Shown here piece after piece: positions 1 through 11,765 of a DNA stretch of 64,000 nt; position 1 is the stretch's first letter, and the number at the start of each line of letters is the position of its first letter. This DNA is from Eurosta solidaginis (lineage: Eukaryota; Arthropoda; Insecta; Diptera; Tephritidae): positions 254,200,978 to 254,264,977 of the forward strand of contig NC_090320.1 in NCBI RefSeq assembly GCF_040869045.1, in the 5' to 3' direction. The notes under the pieces were generated by a model. The model did no database searches. It had not been told where the DNA came from and worked only from the letters and a program-made list of their open reading frames with translations. A program made the position numbers and the translations under genes.

Positions 1-1165
1 GACAAGTGAGTCCAGCGCGCCTGAATCCAAAAACATTCAATCAATTCAACTTAACGAAGCTGTTAACTGGTCAAAATTGAATATTTGTCAAATCATTTAT
101 GCAATTGTGCAAATCTTGTATGTGTGTGTGTGAGGCTATTTTTATGAGCGTATGTGTTTGTTATGTGTGTATACAAATACATTCGTGGGATTTTTCTGAT
201 TCTAATCCAACCACTAAGCCAATAATTGACACAAATCTAAAATGTTAACTTACTAAGAATGAGAACGGATTTCGCGACGTCACTATGTTATTCAAAGTAA
301 AAAATATTTAGCAAATCTGCATTTGCAAACCAATTCACCTTATATTTAGAACTAACATATTAATCAGTTAAAAAAGGTCAAAGTTAAGATTTTTGAAAAA
401 GCGATTTAATCTTCATAAGTTCTTCGGGATTAGCGTCTGAGCAAATTTGACCCCGGTAGAAATGTTATGGTATAAAGCTAGTTAAACGTATAGGAGTTTT
501 TTATTACAAACATTTAAGATAGCAAAACTTCATCATAAGATGGTTGAGCCTGGAATTCTTCCCAGAAAACAAAAATAGTTAATAGTTAGTTAGATATTTT
601 GAGGCACTGGTTTCTCGGATTTTGTTGTAGTGCTTACGTAGGTGACTTCTTGTCCCTTTGGGTAGCGGTGGTACTTAGATCAAGAAACTGTTTTATGGGT
701 TGTCCTGGTAAGTGACTATACATTGAAAAACGGTTTATTCTGCATTTTATTATGCTCTTTAATATTGTAATCTCACTTTGTATGCAAGTTCTACTGAGCG
801 GTCATAAGAAAATATTCTTCTATGTGCATTGTGCGTTTATTTAAACAGGCGCCTAAATCGGCGACGTGTAGGATATGAGCGGCCAGCCAATTGTTTTTTT
901 TTTTTAGTTACAGAAACTCGCTTTAATGTTTCAAAGGCGAGTAGTTAGTTTTATTGTAGCGGAACAGATGATGTTTAGCACTTGTTATACCCATTAAACA
1001 AACGAAAGAAATATGCTCACAGCTGAAGTCAATTAAACCAGTCCAATGTAGCTCATGCCTCGGCCATTGCCACTTTCATAGATGTAATGGGCTTAGCAAT
1101 GGTAAACCTGCTATGGCTTCATTCATTTCACCGTGTGGGTAAAACATATATCTACGTAAACACAA
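1..1165. other. No gene recognised; AT-rich intergenic DNA
   Basis: I see no coding signal here. There is a short GT run near 120-140 and 160-170 and a T run at 894-906. The right boundary is where similarity to a HINE element begins. Confidence 0.5.
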
Positions 1166-2149
1166 GGCCAACAAAATTGGATAAAGCGATGAAACTTGGT
1201 AGGTGAGTTGAACCTATGACGCAAAATAGACAATTTTCAAAATTTTTAAGAATGGGCGTGGCACCGCCCACTTTTAAAAGAAGGTAATTTAAAAGTTTTT
1301 CGAGCTGTAATTTGGCAGTCGTTGAAGATATCATGAAGAAATTTGGCAGGAACATTACTCCTATTACTATATGTATGCTTAATAAAAATTAGCAAAATAG
1401 GAGAACGATCACGGCCATTTTTAAACAATTTTTTTTAAGTCAAATTTTAACAAAAAATTTAATATCTTTACTTATATACTGGTAAATTATGCCAACATGC
1501 AATTCCAGTAATGATACGGTGCAACAAAATACAAAAATAGAATAAATTTTCAAAATGGGCGTGGCTCCGCCCTTTTTCATTTAATTTGTGTAGGATACTT
1601 TTAATGTCATAAGTCGAGCAAAAATTTACCAATCCTTGTGAAAGTTGGTAGGGGCTTAGACTCTAGGACGGTAACTGTTTTCTGTGAAAAAGGAAGAAAT
1701 CGGTTGAAGCCACGCCCAATTTTTATACACAGTCGGCCGCCTGTCCTTCCGCTCGGCCATTAACACGATAACTTGAGCAAAAATCAATATATCTTTACTA
1801 AACTCAGTTCACGTACTTACCTAAACTCACTTTGTATTCGTATAAAAAATGGCCGAAATCCGACTATGACCACGCCCACTTTTTCGATATCGAAAATTAC
1901 GAAAAATGAAAAAACTGCCATAATTCTATAACCAAATACGAAAAAAGGGATGAAACATGGTAATTGGATTGGTTAATTGACGCAGAATATAACTTTAGAA
2001 AAAAACTTTATAAAATGGTTGTGACACCTACCATATTAAGTAGAAGAAAGTGAAAAAGTTCTGCAGGGCGAAATAAAAAACCTTGAAATCTTGGCAGGAA
2101 TACTCTTCGTGGTATTACATATATAAATAAATTAGCGGTATACAACAGA

Positions 2150-3067
2150 TGATGTTCTGGGCCACCCTGGTCCACATTTTGGTCGATATCTCGAAAACAC
2201 CTTCACATATACAACTACCACCACTCCCTTTTAAAAGCCTCCTTAATACCTTTAATTTGATACCCATATCGTACAAACAAATTCTAGAGTCACCCCTGGT
2301 CCACCTTTATGGCGATATCTCGAAAAGGCGTCAACCCATAGAACTAAAGCCCACTCCCTTTTAAAATACCCATTAGCACCTTTCATTTGATACCCATACC
2401 GTACAAGCAAATTCTAGAGTCACCCCTGGTCCACCGTTATGACGATATCTCGAAAAGGCGTCCACCCATAGAACTAAGGCCCGCTCCCTTTTAAAATACT
2501 CATTAACACCTTTGGTTTGATATCCATATTTTACAGACGCATTGTAGAGTCACCCCTGGTCCACCTTTATGGCGATATCTCGAAAAGGCGCCCACCTATA
2601 GAACTAGGGTCCACTTCCTTTTAAAATTTTAATTAACACCTTTCATTTGTTACCCAGATCGTACAAACACATTATAGTCACCCCTGGTACACCTTTATTA
2701 CGATATCTCGAAAAGGCGTCCACCTATAGAGCGAAGGCCCACTCCGTTTTAAAATACTCATTAACACCTTTAATTTGATACCAATATCGTACAAACAAAT
2801 TCTAGAGTCACCCCTGGTCCACCTTTATGGCGATATCGTAAAAAGGCGTCCACCCATAGAACTAAGGCCCACTCCCTTTTAAAATACTCACTAACTCCTT
2901 CCATTTGATGCCCATATCGTACAAACAAGTTCTAGAGTCACCCCTGGTCCACCTTTATGGCGATATCTCGAAAAGGCGCCCACCTCTAGAACTAAGGTCC
3001 ACTTCCTGTTAAAATACTAATTAAAATCTTTCGTTTGTTATCCATATCGTACAAACAAATTCTAGAT
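2150..3067. repeat. 130-bp tandem array inside HINE, left block
   Basis: There are about seven imperfect copies of a 130-bp unit. Each contains a 'cccctggtccacctttat' block, a 'ggcgatatctcgaaaagg' block and a 'gtacaaacaaattctaga' block. The short ORFs read through here are by-products of the repeat. Confidence 0.85.
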
Positions 3068-3112
3068 ATATTTTATTTTCTTCTTGCGGACGGGGCCGCG
3101 GGTAAAGGCTAG
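3068..3112 (+). mobile_element. Helitron-like 3' terminus
   Basis: This short segment has a GCGG-ACGGGG-CCGC hairpin (about 3087-3100), followed 10 bp later by CTAG and then T. That is the canonical Helitron 3' layout of a GC-rich hairpin, a CTRR end and a host T. A decayed copy of the same end lies at 6353-6395. No 5' TC end was identified, so the full element boundary is inferred. Confidence 0.5.
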
Positions 3113-3116
3113 TAAT

Positions 3117-3497
3117 GGGGTAAAGTATATCAACCGTTCCACTTAAAAAGGTTCGTCGCTTCGATTTGAATGAAATTTGGTGAAATTGCTGTGCTATATA
3201 GTAATATTAATTTCACTTAAGTTCGTTCCTAAATTTTGGATGGTTTTTTAGAAAACTTTTAGTAGAAGTTTTATTAAAAAAATTTTCAAATTTTTGTTTT
3301 TATTTTTAAATAAAATCTTGATATTTTTCCTTTAAAATGATACCTATTTTGTTTTGGCAGGCGAAAATTTCTTTAATACAATAATTTTTAAACTTAAGTG
3401 AAATTAATAATACTATATAGCACAGCAATTTCACCAAATTTCATTCAAATCGAAGCGATGAAGCTTATTAAGTGGAACGGTTGATATACTTTACCCC
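3117..3497. mobile_element. 381-bp foldback MITE with ~110-bp terminal inverted repeats
   Basis: The left arm (3117-3228) and right arm (about 3388-3497) are inverted copies of each other, starting GGGGTAAAGTATATCAACCG. TAAT occurs directly on both sides (3113-3116 and 3498-3501) and looks like a 4-bp target-site duplication. No transposase is encoded. It interrupts a junction that appears uninterrupted, in diverged form, at about 6390-6420. I cannot assign the superfamily. Confidence 0.8.
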
Positions 3498-6400
3498 TAA
3501 TATTACAAATGCGAAAGTTTGGATGTCCAGACGTTTGTCTTTGTGACGCAATCCCGCAAGAACGGCTGGACGGATTCGCATGAAATTTTGCTCACATATA
3601 GCCAGTAGTCTCGAATGATCTACTAGCTATATCTTTTTGAAAAGGGGGGAGGTCCCCGCCACCTAGGAACAGTTATAATTTAATTATTGTGTTTTTTCGT
3701 CTTTGTGACTGAATCACGCCAGAACGGCTACACGGATTTTGAAGATATTTGGGAAACAGATAGACAATAGTCTACTTGCGAAATTTTTTTCGAGAATGGA
3801 AAGGGACGGGGGGGGGGGCGTAAGGGGGTGTCCAACGAACCCTTCGAATAATTACTTTTTAATAATTTTTACACATTATAACTTTACGTATACTGACTTT
3901 CACCAATATTACAAACTCAATAGGTCAAATAAGTCGAGGGCTTACAAAGTGAGCAGTGACACCCTCGGAACTATCTCGGGATAATTTGGGACCCTTTCGG
4001 GATCATTTCTGAATGATTTTCGGGATACGTCCCGGATAACGTCGGAGTTATTTCGGCACTATTCCGGGATAATTTGGGGATGATTCCGGAATAATTTCTT
4101 GATGGATTTCGGGATCCCGTCAGGGTTATTTCGGGGGCCCTTCCGGTATCAAATCTGGATGGCTTTCGGGATACCGTCAGAACAATTTCCGGACTTGTTC
4201 GCTATCATTTCTGGCTAGTTTCATTTGGATCCCGTCGGGGAAATCTTTCGGGACATTTTTGGTATCCTCCCGGGAGTATTTCTGGATCCCGTCACGGTTA
4301 TTTTGGGACTATTCCGGGATAATTTGAGGACCCTGCCGGCATCATTTGTGGATAGTTCTCGGGATCCGTCCGGAATCCCGTGGTGGTTACTTCGGGACTT
4401 CTTCCGGAGTATTCCGGTATCATTTGGGGATCCTTCCGCGATCGTTTCTGGATAGTTTTCGGGATACCGTCGGGGTTATTTCGGCATCATTTGGGGATTC
4501 TTCCTGTGAAATTTTCTATGATTTTCGGGATCCGCCCGGGTACCCGTCAGGGTCATTTCGAGACTTTTTCGGGATCATTTTGGGATCTTTTCGAGATCAT
4601 TTCTGGATAGTTTTCGTGATCCGTCCGCCGTCCCGATGGGGCAATTTTGGGAATTTTTCTGGATTATTTCGGAATCATTTGCCTACCCTTCCGAGAGCAC
4701 TTCTGTAGTGTTTTCGGGATCTGTCCAGGATCCTGTTAGGGTTATATCGGGACTTTTTCGGTATTATTCCGGGATCATTTGGGGATCCTTCCGGGATCAT
4801 TTTTGGATGGTTTTCGGGATCCCTTTAGGGCCATTTCGGGATTTTTTTGGGATCAATCAGGGCTCCCGTTGGGGTTATTTCGGGACATTTTCGGTATCCT
4901 TCCGGATCAGGGTAATTTCGGGACTATTTCGAGATAATTTGGGGACCCTTCCGGCATAATTTCTGGATAGTTTTCAGGATCCGTCCGGCATCCCGTTAGG
5001 GTTATTTCGGGAGTATCCCGGTATCATTTGGGGACCCTTCCGGTATCATTTTCGGATGATTTTCGGGATTCGTCCGGGTAACCGTCAGGGTCATTTCGGA
5101 ACTTTTTCGGGACTATTTGGGGATCATTTTGAGACCCTTCATGGATCTTTTCTGGACGGATTACAGAAGCCCGTCGTGGTCATTTCGGGATTTTTTGGGC
5201 TCATTTCTGGATAGTTTTCGGGATCCATCTGGGATTCCGTTGTTGTTATTTCGACACATTTTCGGTATTCTTCCGGGAACATTCCTGGATCCCATCATGG
5301 TCATTCCTGGATCCCGTCAGGGTAATTTGGGACTATTTCGGAATCATTTGGGAGCCCGTCCGGCATCATTTCTGGATAGTTTTCGGGATCCGCCCGCATC
5401 CCGTCGCGGTTATTTCGGAACTTTATTGGGAATATTTCGGGATCATTTCGGGATCCTTACGGGAGCATTTCTGGATGGTTTTCGGGATACCGTCAAGGTC
5501 ATTTCGGGATCATTTCTGGATGGTTTCCGGGATTCGTCCGGGATTCATTTGGGGACCATTACGGCATGATTTCTGGATGGTTATCTGAATTCGTAATTGA
5601 TCCCATCGGCGTTATTTCGGAACATTTTCGAGAGTATTCCAGGATCATTTGGGGATACTTTTTCGATCATTTCTGGATGGTTTTCGGGATCCCGTTAAGG
5701 TCATTTCGGGACAATTTAGGGATAATTTGGGGCCATTTCTGGAGCCTTTCGGTATCATTTCTGGATAATTTTGGGGATCCATCCGCGATCCTGTCGTGGT
5801 TATATCGGGACAATTTGGGACCCTTCGGCGATCATTAAGGACTCTTCCAAACCGGAAGTTCAGCACACATGCCTTTTTAATTTATGACCTTTTATGGCCA
5901 TGGATTTGCTGCAAGTTTTTCGTAACTAAAATTCGGTATGTTTTATCTTTAATATCTAACACAGCTATTTCGTTCTATTTTTGATTTTTTTAAATGAATC
6001 CTTTAACGAACTTTTATAACTATAATTACCCTTTTTGTAATATTTTAAGCAGCTAAATACCCGAAAAACAACACTATTTTCATCTAAAAATTCTCTTTGG
6101 TTTTAGCTAATTGTAGTTTCACTCCTGGGTTCTAAGAATAGTAATTCCTTCACCCCTGTCATATCAACTAATTTAACTTAAAAAAAAATGTTTTTTTAAT
6201 TCGAAAAAACTTTATTGTACTATTCACGCGCCTTTCAGGTTATCAGCTCATTTACTTATTTTTTTTTTTACTCTATTACAAAAATAAAATATATTAGACT
6301 AAAATAATTTTTAATCAGATAACTTGATAAGCAAGCTAAAGTGAATAGCCCATATATTTTATTTTCTCCTTGCTAACGGGGCGTAGAGGCTAGTAAAATT

Positions 6401-6540
6401 ATAAATGGGAGAGTTTGGATGCTTGTATATTTGGATGTCCAGACGTTTGTCTTTGTGACTCAATCACGCAAGAACGGCTGGACGGGTTTGAATAAAATTT
6501 GCACACATATAGCCAGTAATCCGCAAGGATCTACTAGCTA
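3498..6540 (+). mobile_element. Helitron-like insert carrying a CGGGA satellite
   Basis: The insert lies inside the 130-bp array of the HINE. The block 'gtttggatgtccagacg' followed by 'caagaacggctggacgg' is found at about 3520-3590 and again at 6410-6485, with a weaker version at 3700-3740. The decayed hairpin plus CTAGT end is at about 6369-6395. The order (end block, start block, satellite, end block, start block) suggests two non-autonomous Helitrons head to tail, or one internal duplication. There is no Rep/helicase coding. Confidence 0.45.
3960..5870. repeat. Complex satellite built from 'TTTCGGGA' / 'GGGATCATTT' words
   Basis: This is a 1.9-kb quasi-periodic array of short words such as tttcgggatc, attccgggat and tttctggatggttttcgg. 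The words recur with higher-order spacing of roughly 90-165 bp. It is clearly more GC-rich than its surroundings and poor in TAA/TAG/TGA, which explains the overlapping open frames read on both strands. Diverged relatives occur at 13290-13640 and, in inverse orientation, at 61545-61880. Confidence 0.8.
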
Positions 6541-6990
6541 TATTTTTTTGATACCCATATTGTACAAACGCATTCTAGAGTCAACCCCGGTCCACCTTTA
6601 TAACGATATCTCGAAAAGGCGTCCACTATAGAACTAAGGCCCTCTCCCTTTTAAAATACTCATTAACACCTTTCATTTGATACCCATATCGTACAAACCA
6701 ATTCTAGATTCACCCCTGGTCCACCTTTATGGCGATGTCTCGAAAAGGCGTCCACCTATAGAACTAAGCCCACGCCCTTTTAAAATACTCATTAAAACCT
6801 CTCATTTGGTACCCCTATCGTACAAACAAATTCTAGAGTCAGCCCTCGGCCACCTTTATGGCGATATCCCTAAATGGTGTTAAGATATAGAACTATGGCC
6901 CACTCCCTCTTAAAACACTCTTTAGTACTTTCCATTTGATATACATGTCATACAAACACATTCCAGGGTAACCCTAGGTTCATTTTACTA
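6541..6990. repeat. 130-bp tandem array inside HINE, right block
   Basis: About three to four further units of the same 130-bp repeat follow the insert. They restart with about 35 bp of overlap in phase compared with the left block, and lead directly into the HINE 3' end. Confidence 0.8.
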
Positions 6991-7251
6991 TGTGGTGATT
7001 TTCCTTTATTTTGTCTACATAGCTCTCAGCTGAGTATGTAATGTTCGGTTACACCCCATTCCAAAATTGAAAGAAGATGCCAACGCTTCACCTTCTTACC
7101 GCCCGTACTAACTCATCGACAGCAGGGTTTCTGGAGAGGACACTCTAAACAAGATGACACAGCTGCAATGACAGACGTAGTCAAGAAATCTGCCACAACG
7201 CAAGACCTATAGCCTTGCTAGTCACGCTGCAACATATCTGCGATACGAAAG

Positions 7252-7556
7252 CGTACGCTTTCGGCCACCGTGGTGTAGTAGTAGCGAGATTCGCCTACCA
7301 CACATCGATGATCCTGGGTTCAGCACAACATCAAAATTTTAGAAAAAGATTTTTCAATCAGAATACAATTTTCCTAAAAGGGCGCCCCTCGGCAATATTT
7401 GGCAAGCACACCTAGGGTATTCCTGACATTGAAAACTTCTCAGTGTGTACTCATTTGCCTTGCAAAAGCCGTTCGGTATCGGCAAAAAAAAGTAGGTCAC
7501 ATCCCGCCAATTTGTAGGAAAGAATTGAAAGGAACAAAACGCAAATTATTTATAAT
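7252..7556 (+). mobile_element. tRNA-derived SINE, 5'-intact, 3'-truncated copy
   Basis: A tRNA-like head (ccaccgtggtgtagtagtag, then cctgggttcagc as a decayed box B) is followed by a body shared with the copies at 41010 and 18742. That body includes the 'cgcccctcggcaat' and 'cccgccaatttgtagg' blocks. The terminal 'ctcggcctta...gcgcctta' part is missing, and the copy runs straight into the poly(T) at 7559. Confidence 0.75.
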
Positions 7557-10250
7557 TTTTTTTTTTTTTTTTTAAGTTCAACCTTCGGAATTGAATTCGT
7601 ACAGATCAGATGTAGAAAGCAGTTAATCAATTAAAACTAGTGTACAATTTAATTTAAATGGACTTATACTGTTATTAAACTTAATAACGCTAGCATAGGC
7701 ATTGCACAATCTAACGCTCTTAGCAATCGGCTCCTTTATGGCGTAATTATTAGAGTTTTGAGAAGTATATTCTTCTCTAATGAAAGGATTGCAAGCCCAG
7801 TCATTTCCGTCTACCAATGTAATAAGGAAGTTTATCTTGCCACCGTAATTTTCCTAGAGCAAATTTCGTGAAAATTTGTTGAACTCTTCCCATTTTTTTG
7901 AGTGGGTTTCATAGTATGGGTACCATAATAGAGAATAATAGTCTAGGTTACTTCGAACAAGAGCTATGTAAAGAAGAGCTTTTAACCCTTTCGCGGACAA
8001 TGGTTTTTGAGTTAATAGAGATAAACGCTTCGGGATTTCTGTAAAATATTTGAAATCACTAAACGATTTAAATTCTTTGATAAAAAATATATATAAATTT
8101 TGCGGATATTTCCGTCATGTTCTATTTATAGGACACACTTTATAACAAAGGGCACACCTGTATATCGCTTCTCAACGGTTTACTCTGCGCTAGGCATTGC
8201 CTCGCAAATATTCGGCTCCTCTTCTGAGGTATCATCTGAACTCTCATCGGAATTTACATCTGTGTCATCGAGGACATACAAATCAACATCGTTCTGCCCG
8301 ATTTCATTTTTACAATCTTCAGTACTTGCAACTCTCGGTGTGCCACCTTGTGGTCCATTTCCCTCATCGGACTCGTCATCTGAACCTCGAGATATTTCGT
8401 GTTCCTTATTTGGCGCATAGTCCGGGTCGTTGCCTTACACTCTGTCTTCGCTAAGGGGATCAACTTTAAATTCAGCATCATAATCGACTTCTTCAAAAAA
8501 CTTAAGAATTAGATCTCGTTGTTTATTTTATCCATCCATTTTTTTTCTATTAAAATAGAACGCACAGTTCTCAGACTAATTTTATAACTCAGCTAGTGGG
8601 TTATAATTTTATTTTTATTTGTAAATATTCGCACTTCTTCATATAATTTTCACTTTACTTACGTTACAAATTTTCTTTTTTTCCCACCGAAGAACTAAAC
8701 TGTTTTGGTAGGACGCAACTCACTGAATGCATGAAAAACCGACGTGATATATATACCGCATTGATTCTATCAAAAAGTGCAAGTTCATCTATGAAAAAGT
8801 TCAAGTTCAAAATTAACATCGAACTGACTGCGGGAGCTACAAGTTTGCCACATATCCTAAAATAGTTCATGACGGCAAACCCCGCTAGTCCCTGTATTTT
8901 TAACCAAATTAGACGGAATTTACCGTTTTTTCCGCGAAAGGGTTAAAATACAAGGTCTCTAAACTCCATTGATTTTCATCTTATGAGTCCTCTCATAGAA
9001 AAAGCTTTTGATACCATGAAATCAATGTGTTGAGAAAATGTCAGCTTTGAGTCGAAAATAACACCCAAATCTTTCATTTCCGTATTTCTAGTTAGTGCAC
9101 AGTTGTCTATATTCAAAGTGCACCACTGATTAAGTGAATTGAGATCAAATTTTAACTTATGACTATCACTTGCATCACGAACGGTACAAAAAATGTTGAC
9201 GTCATCCACGAACATTAGGCACTTAGCGAATTTAAAGCAGTTCAGAAGGTCGTTAATAAATAAAAGAAATAGCAGTGGTCCGCAGTGAGTATCCTGAGGT
9301 ATACCTGACCATGTGTCGATAAATAGTCCTGAGGTTGTATTCCCGAACTTAATTAATAATTTCCTGTTTGACAGAAAACTAGCGCAGGAATTTATTAGAA
9401 TACCACTAACACTCCGTAATTTCGTAACTTTTGCAAAAATATGGTGTGAAAGACCTTATCGAAAGCTTTGGAAAAGTCTGTGTAAATCACATCAAGTTTT
9501 GTCTGCTTTCCGAACGCACGAACTATACTATTCGTTAATAGGGTCAAGTTCGAACAAGTTGATCTTCCGGAAAAGAAGCCTTGTTAATGTTTAGAGATGA
9601 AATCCCGAATATGGTCAAATAACTTTGATTAGATTATATAATCGAACAATTTGGCCAGCGTGCCCTATATAACGATTGGCCTATAATTACATATTTCACT
9701 ACGATCACTAGACTTAAAGACCGGAACAATGTGGCATAACTTCGACTATTCGAGAAAAGTATCCTTATTGATATAGTCCTAGAAAAGCTGGGATATGCGA
9801 TTAGCAAAAATATAGCAACAACGCATGAAAAATAGATACGAAAATTCCTTCGGAGTAATGTTTGGAATTGGACTTTAGCGATGATACATCCTCTTCTGCT
9901 ATTGAAAAGAATTTTATAGAAGGTAAATATGTAGAAAGAAATATAGGCGGTGTAGGAATGATATGATTCACATAAACTTTCTAAAAAAATTTTGCAAACC
10001 AGTCGCAGGAGTCGACAGTATTTTCAGAGATAGCGCTATCCCTCTGGAATCTATAAATATCAAAAAGCATTGGGACAGCCGGAATTTTTCCAAAACTCCC
10101 AATAAGAAAAGTGCAAAAAATTACTAATAGACTCATAATCGGCCCTCATGTAATCACCCCGAACTGGTGGTTCATCTTTTACAGTATCGAAACTATAAAA
10201 TATAATGCTGAGAAAAATTATCTTATGATGAAAGCTATTATTCAAAATTG
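7556..10250 (-). mobile_element. Decayed I/Jockey-type LINE with poly(A) tail, interrupted by a piggyBac-like element
   Basis: On the minus strand, fragments of a non-LTR reverse transcriptase occur in the right order but in several frames: an 'NYRPI' block near 9670-9690, an 'FSKAFDKV' block near 9450-9480, 'SGIPQDT...GPLLF.LFIND' at about 9250-9310, and 'FVDDVNIF' (the A/YADD position) at about 9185-9215. Next is 'DLGVIFDSKLTFSQHI' near 9025-9070, and then, beyond the inserted element, 'ALVRSNLDY' near 7930-7970. The 3' end is the T run at 7559-7574, read as poly(A) on the minus strand. Frameshifts and stops make it inactive. The exact clade within the I/Jockey/CR1 group is not certain. Confidence 0.7.
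7986..8942 (-). mobile_element. piggyBac-like non-autonomous element with TTAA flanks
   Basis: TTAA lies at 7982-7985 and 8943-8946. Just inside is a perfect 12-bp inverted repeat, CCCTTTCGCGGA at 7986-7997, with its complement at 8931-8942. A TTAA target and CCC...GGG ends are piggyBac hallmarks. On the minus strand, about 8180-8510, a decayed acidic Asp/Glu/Ser-rich reading frame (for example 'GSDDESDEGN') resembles the acidic N-terminus of piggyBac transposases. The catalytic part is absent. It cuts the LINE reading sequence between the 'MRGLIR' and 'ALVRSNLDY' segments, so it inserted after the LINE did. Confidence 0.75.
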
Positions 10251-10284
10251 AAGAGAGAAACCATGAAAGAGAAAAGTGTTTACG

Positions 10285-10350
10285 ACATAGAAATTGGAAG
10301 GGCAGCTCGCCCTAAAATCTCGCCGGCGATTATTGCGCCTTAAATTTTAT
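10285..10350 (+). mobile_element. 3' fragment of the tRNA-SINE family
   Basis: The stretch 'ggaagggcagctcgcccta...gcgccttaaattttat' matches the 3' end of the SINE seen at 41300-41365, with indels. Only the tail of the element is present. Confidence 0.55.
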
Positions 10351-11765
10351 TTTTTATATGATACGTTGACCAGCCGACTTGTCTGTGAATTTTTTAAGCA
10401 ATTTATTAAATTACGGTTTACGTTTCTATTCACTTTCCGCAACGATACCAGGAGAGTATTAAACCATGCCAATCAATATTTGAAAAAATAAAATTATAAA
10501 ATAAGTGTCAGTTTTAATGTAAACAAAGTAGCCTGCCCTCCATTTCGCGATTCAAGTCATGCGCAACTTAAACAAATCTAAATTTAAAGGTACATAAGTT
10601 TTATGTTGATTGCTATTACTATGCTATGTATTTCCAAGCAGAAAAGAATCATCAAAGCAAACTGCCTGTTTTCAAATCTACTACGGTCAAAAAATTGACG
10701 ACAAATACTTTAACTGAAATAACAACACGTTTCGGCCTACATCAATTTCAACAAAAAAAAAGTGTCAAATCAAAAGTAATGGAATTTTTACTACGTATGT
10801 ATTTGAAGTGTGTACATAAGCACTTATTCCTAAAGCACACAAGCGCCTTGTCACACACGAATGAATACATGCATACATCTTTTTAAAAGCTTTCAACACC
10901 TGGCAACAGTTTCTTAATAAAATGTTCAGTAGTCCAAACAAAGGCAATGATTTCGATTTCCGTTTTCTTTTTGTGTAGACATCTTCTTAAAAGGTACAGA
11001 ATTTTGTTTTTTGAATACGTGCTTAATGCTTTTTTTTTGCAGAGAACTTACATAGGTCGTTGATGTCAAATTGATAAATTGAAAAGTGTAAATGCAGGCA
11101 GACAAATGTTTACGCGTATTTTTTAGTAAATTGACATATACATTTTATTACCGTGTACAAAGGAATTTTGTACAATTTTCGCTAAAATAAATCATAGTGT
11201 CAATAAATAAATGATTGGTAATAAAAAAAAAAAATCCGACGCAGGTTTGCTGAAGTTGCAATAAAAGTTATTTTCAATTTCAAGGTAAACGTAAGGTTTA
11301 TAGGTACCAAGCACTAGTTTTCATCCGCTACTTTGTATTCGTAATACTTTGAAATAAAAAAAAACCTTTACTTTAAAAAAAAAAAAGTAATATTTATCGT
11401 ACACTGCAAACTACAAAGATTTTTTCGAATCTAGTTACTGATGCGCAAGTAACATACGATCACCAAAAACTCCTCACAAATAGGATCTTTACTTGGTAGT
11501 ATGGTTATGTCTTGTATAAAGGCTCCACAACTTTTGCTTCTAATACAGCATTTCGAAGCTATGTATATTTTAGGCACTTTATTCCATTACGTAAACTTCC
11601 TCTCTCCCATTAACTTTTTCCGAAATATTTCTAGACACCACATTGATTATATGGTAAGCTACTAACCAGTTCTACCTGAGATCTAAAACCCCGACCGATG
11701 TAAGACAGAGCTTCCTAAATTTCTCACAGACATTGAACATCTAGAAATTGTGTCTTATTTATGGT
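10351..11765. other. Unassigned AT-rich DNA
   Basis: No gene or element is recognised. There are A/T homopolymer runs around 11030-11040, 11222-11235 and 11358-11390. The short ORFs here lack any recognisable motif. Confidence 0.4.

Larger units (their letters stand above)
1172..7058 (+). mobile_element. HINE/DINE-1-like rolling-circle element, 5'-truncated and split by an insert
   Basis: This is a non-autonomous Helentron-type repeat in plus orientation. It lacks its 5' end and is homologous to the full copies at 15506, 22171 and 31363, which lie in the opposite orientation. Visible blocks include the 'gggcgtggc...gcc' motifs near 1253, 1557 and 1870, then an array of 130-bp units from about 2150. 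The array stops at 3067 and resumes at 6541, so 3068-6540 is inserted DNA. The 3' end shows the hairpin region near 7045-7057 (CGGTTACACC), but the last ~17 bp of the consensus end are missing. The array has about ten units here, against seven or four elsewhere. No coding capacity is expected or seen; such elements move with enzymes supplied by autonomous Helentrons. Confidence 0.75.

Noticed and set aside
2149..3067. Short ORFs repeating 'YGDISKRRPP' peptides
   Set aside because: They are read from the 130-bp HINE array and recur wherever the array occurs, on either strand.
4225..5838. Series of overlapping plus-strand ORFs up to 150 codons rich in Gly, Phe, Arg and Ile
   Set aside because: They arise from the stop-poor CGGGA satellite, overlap in several frames and encode only repeat words.
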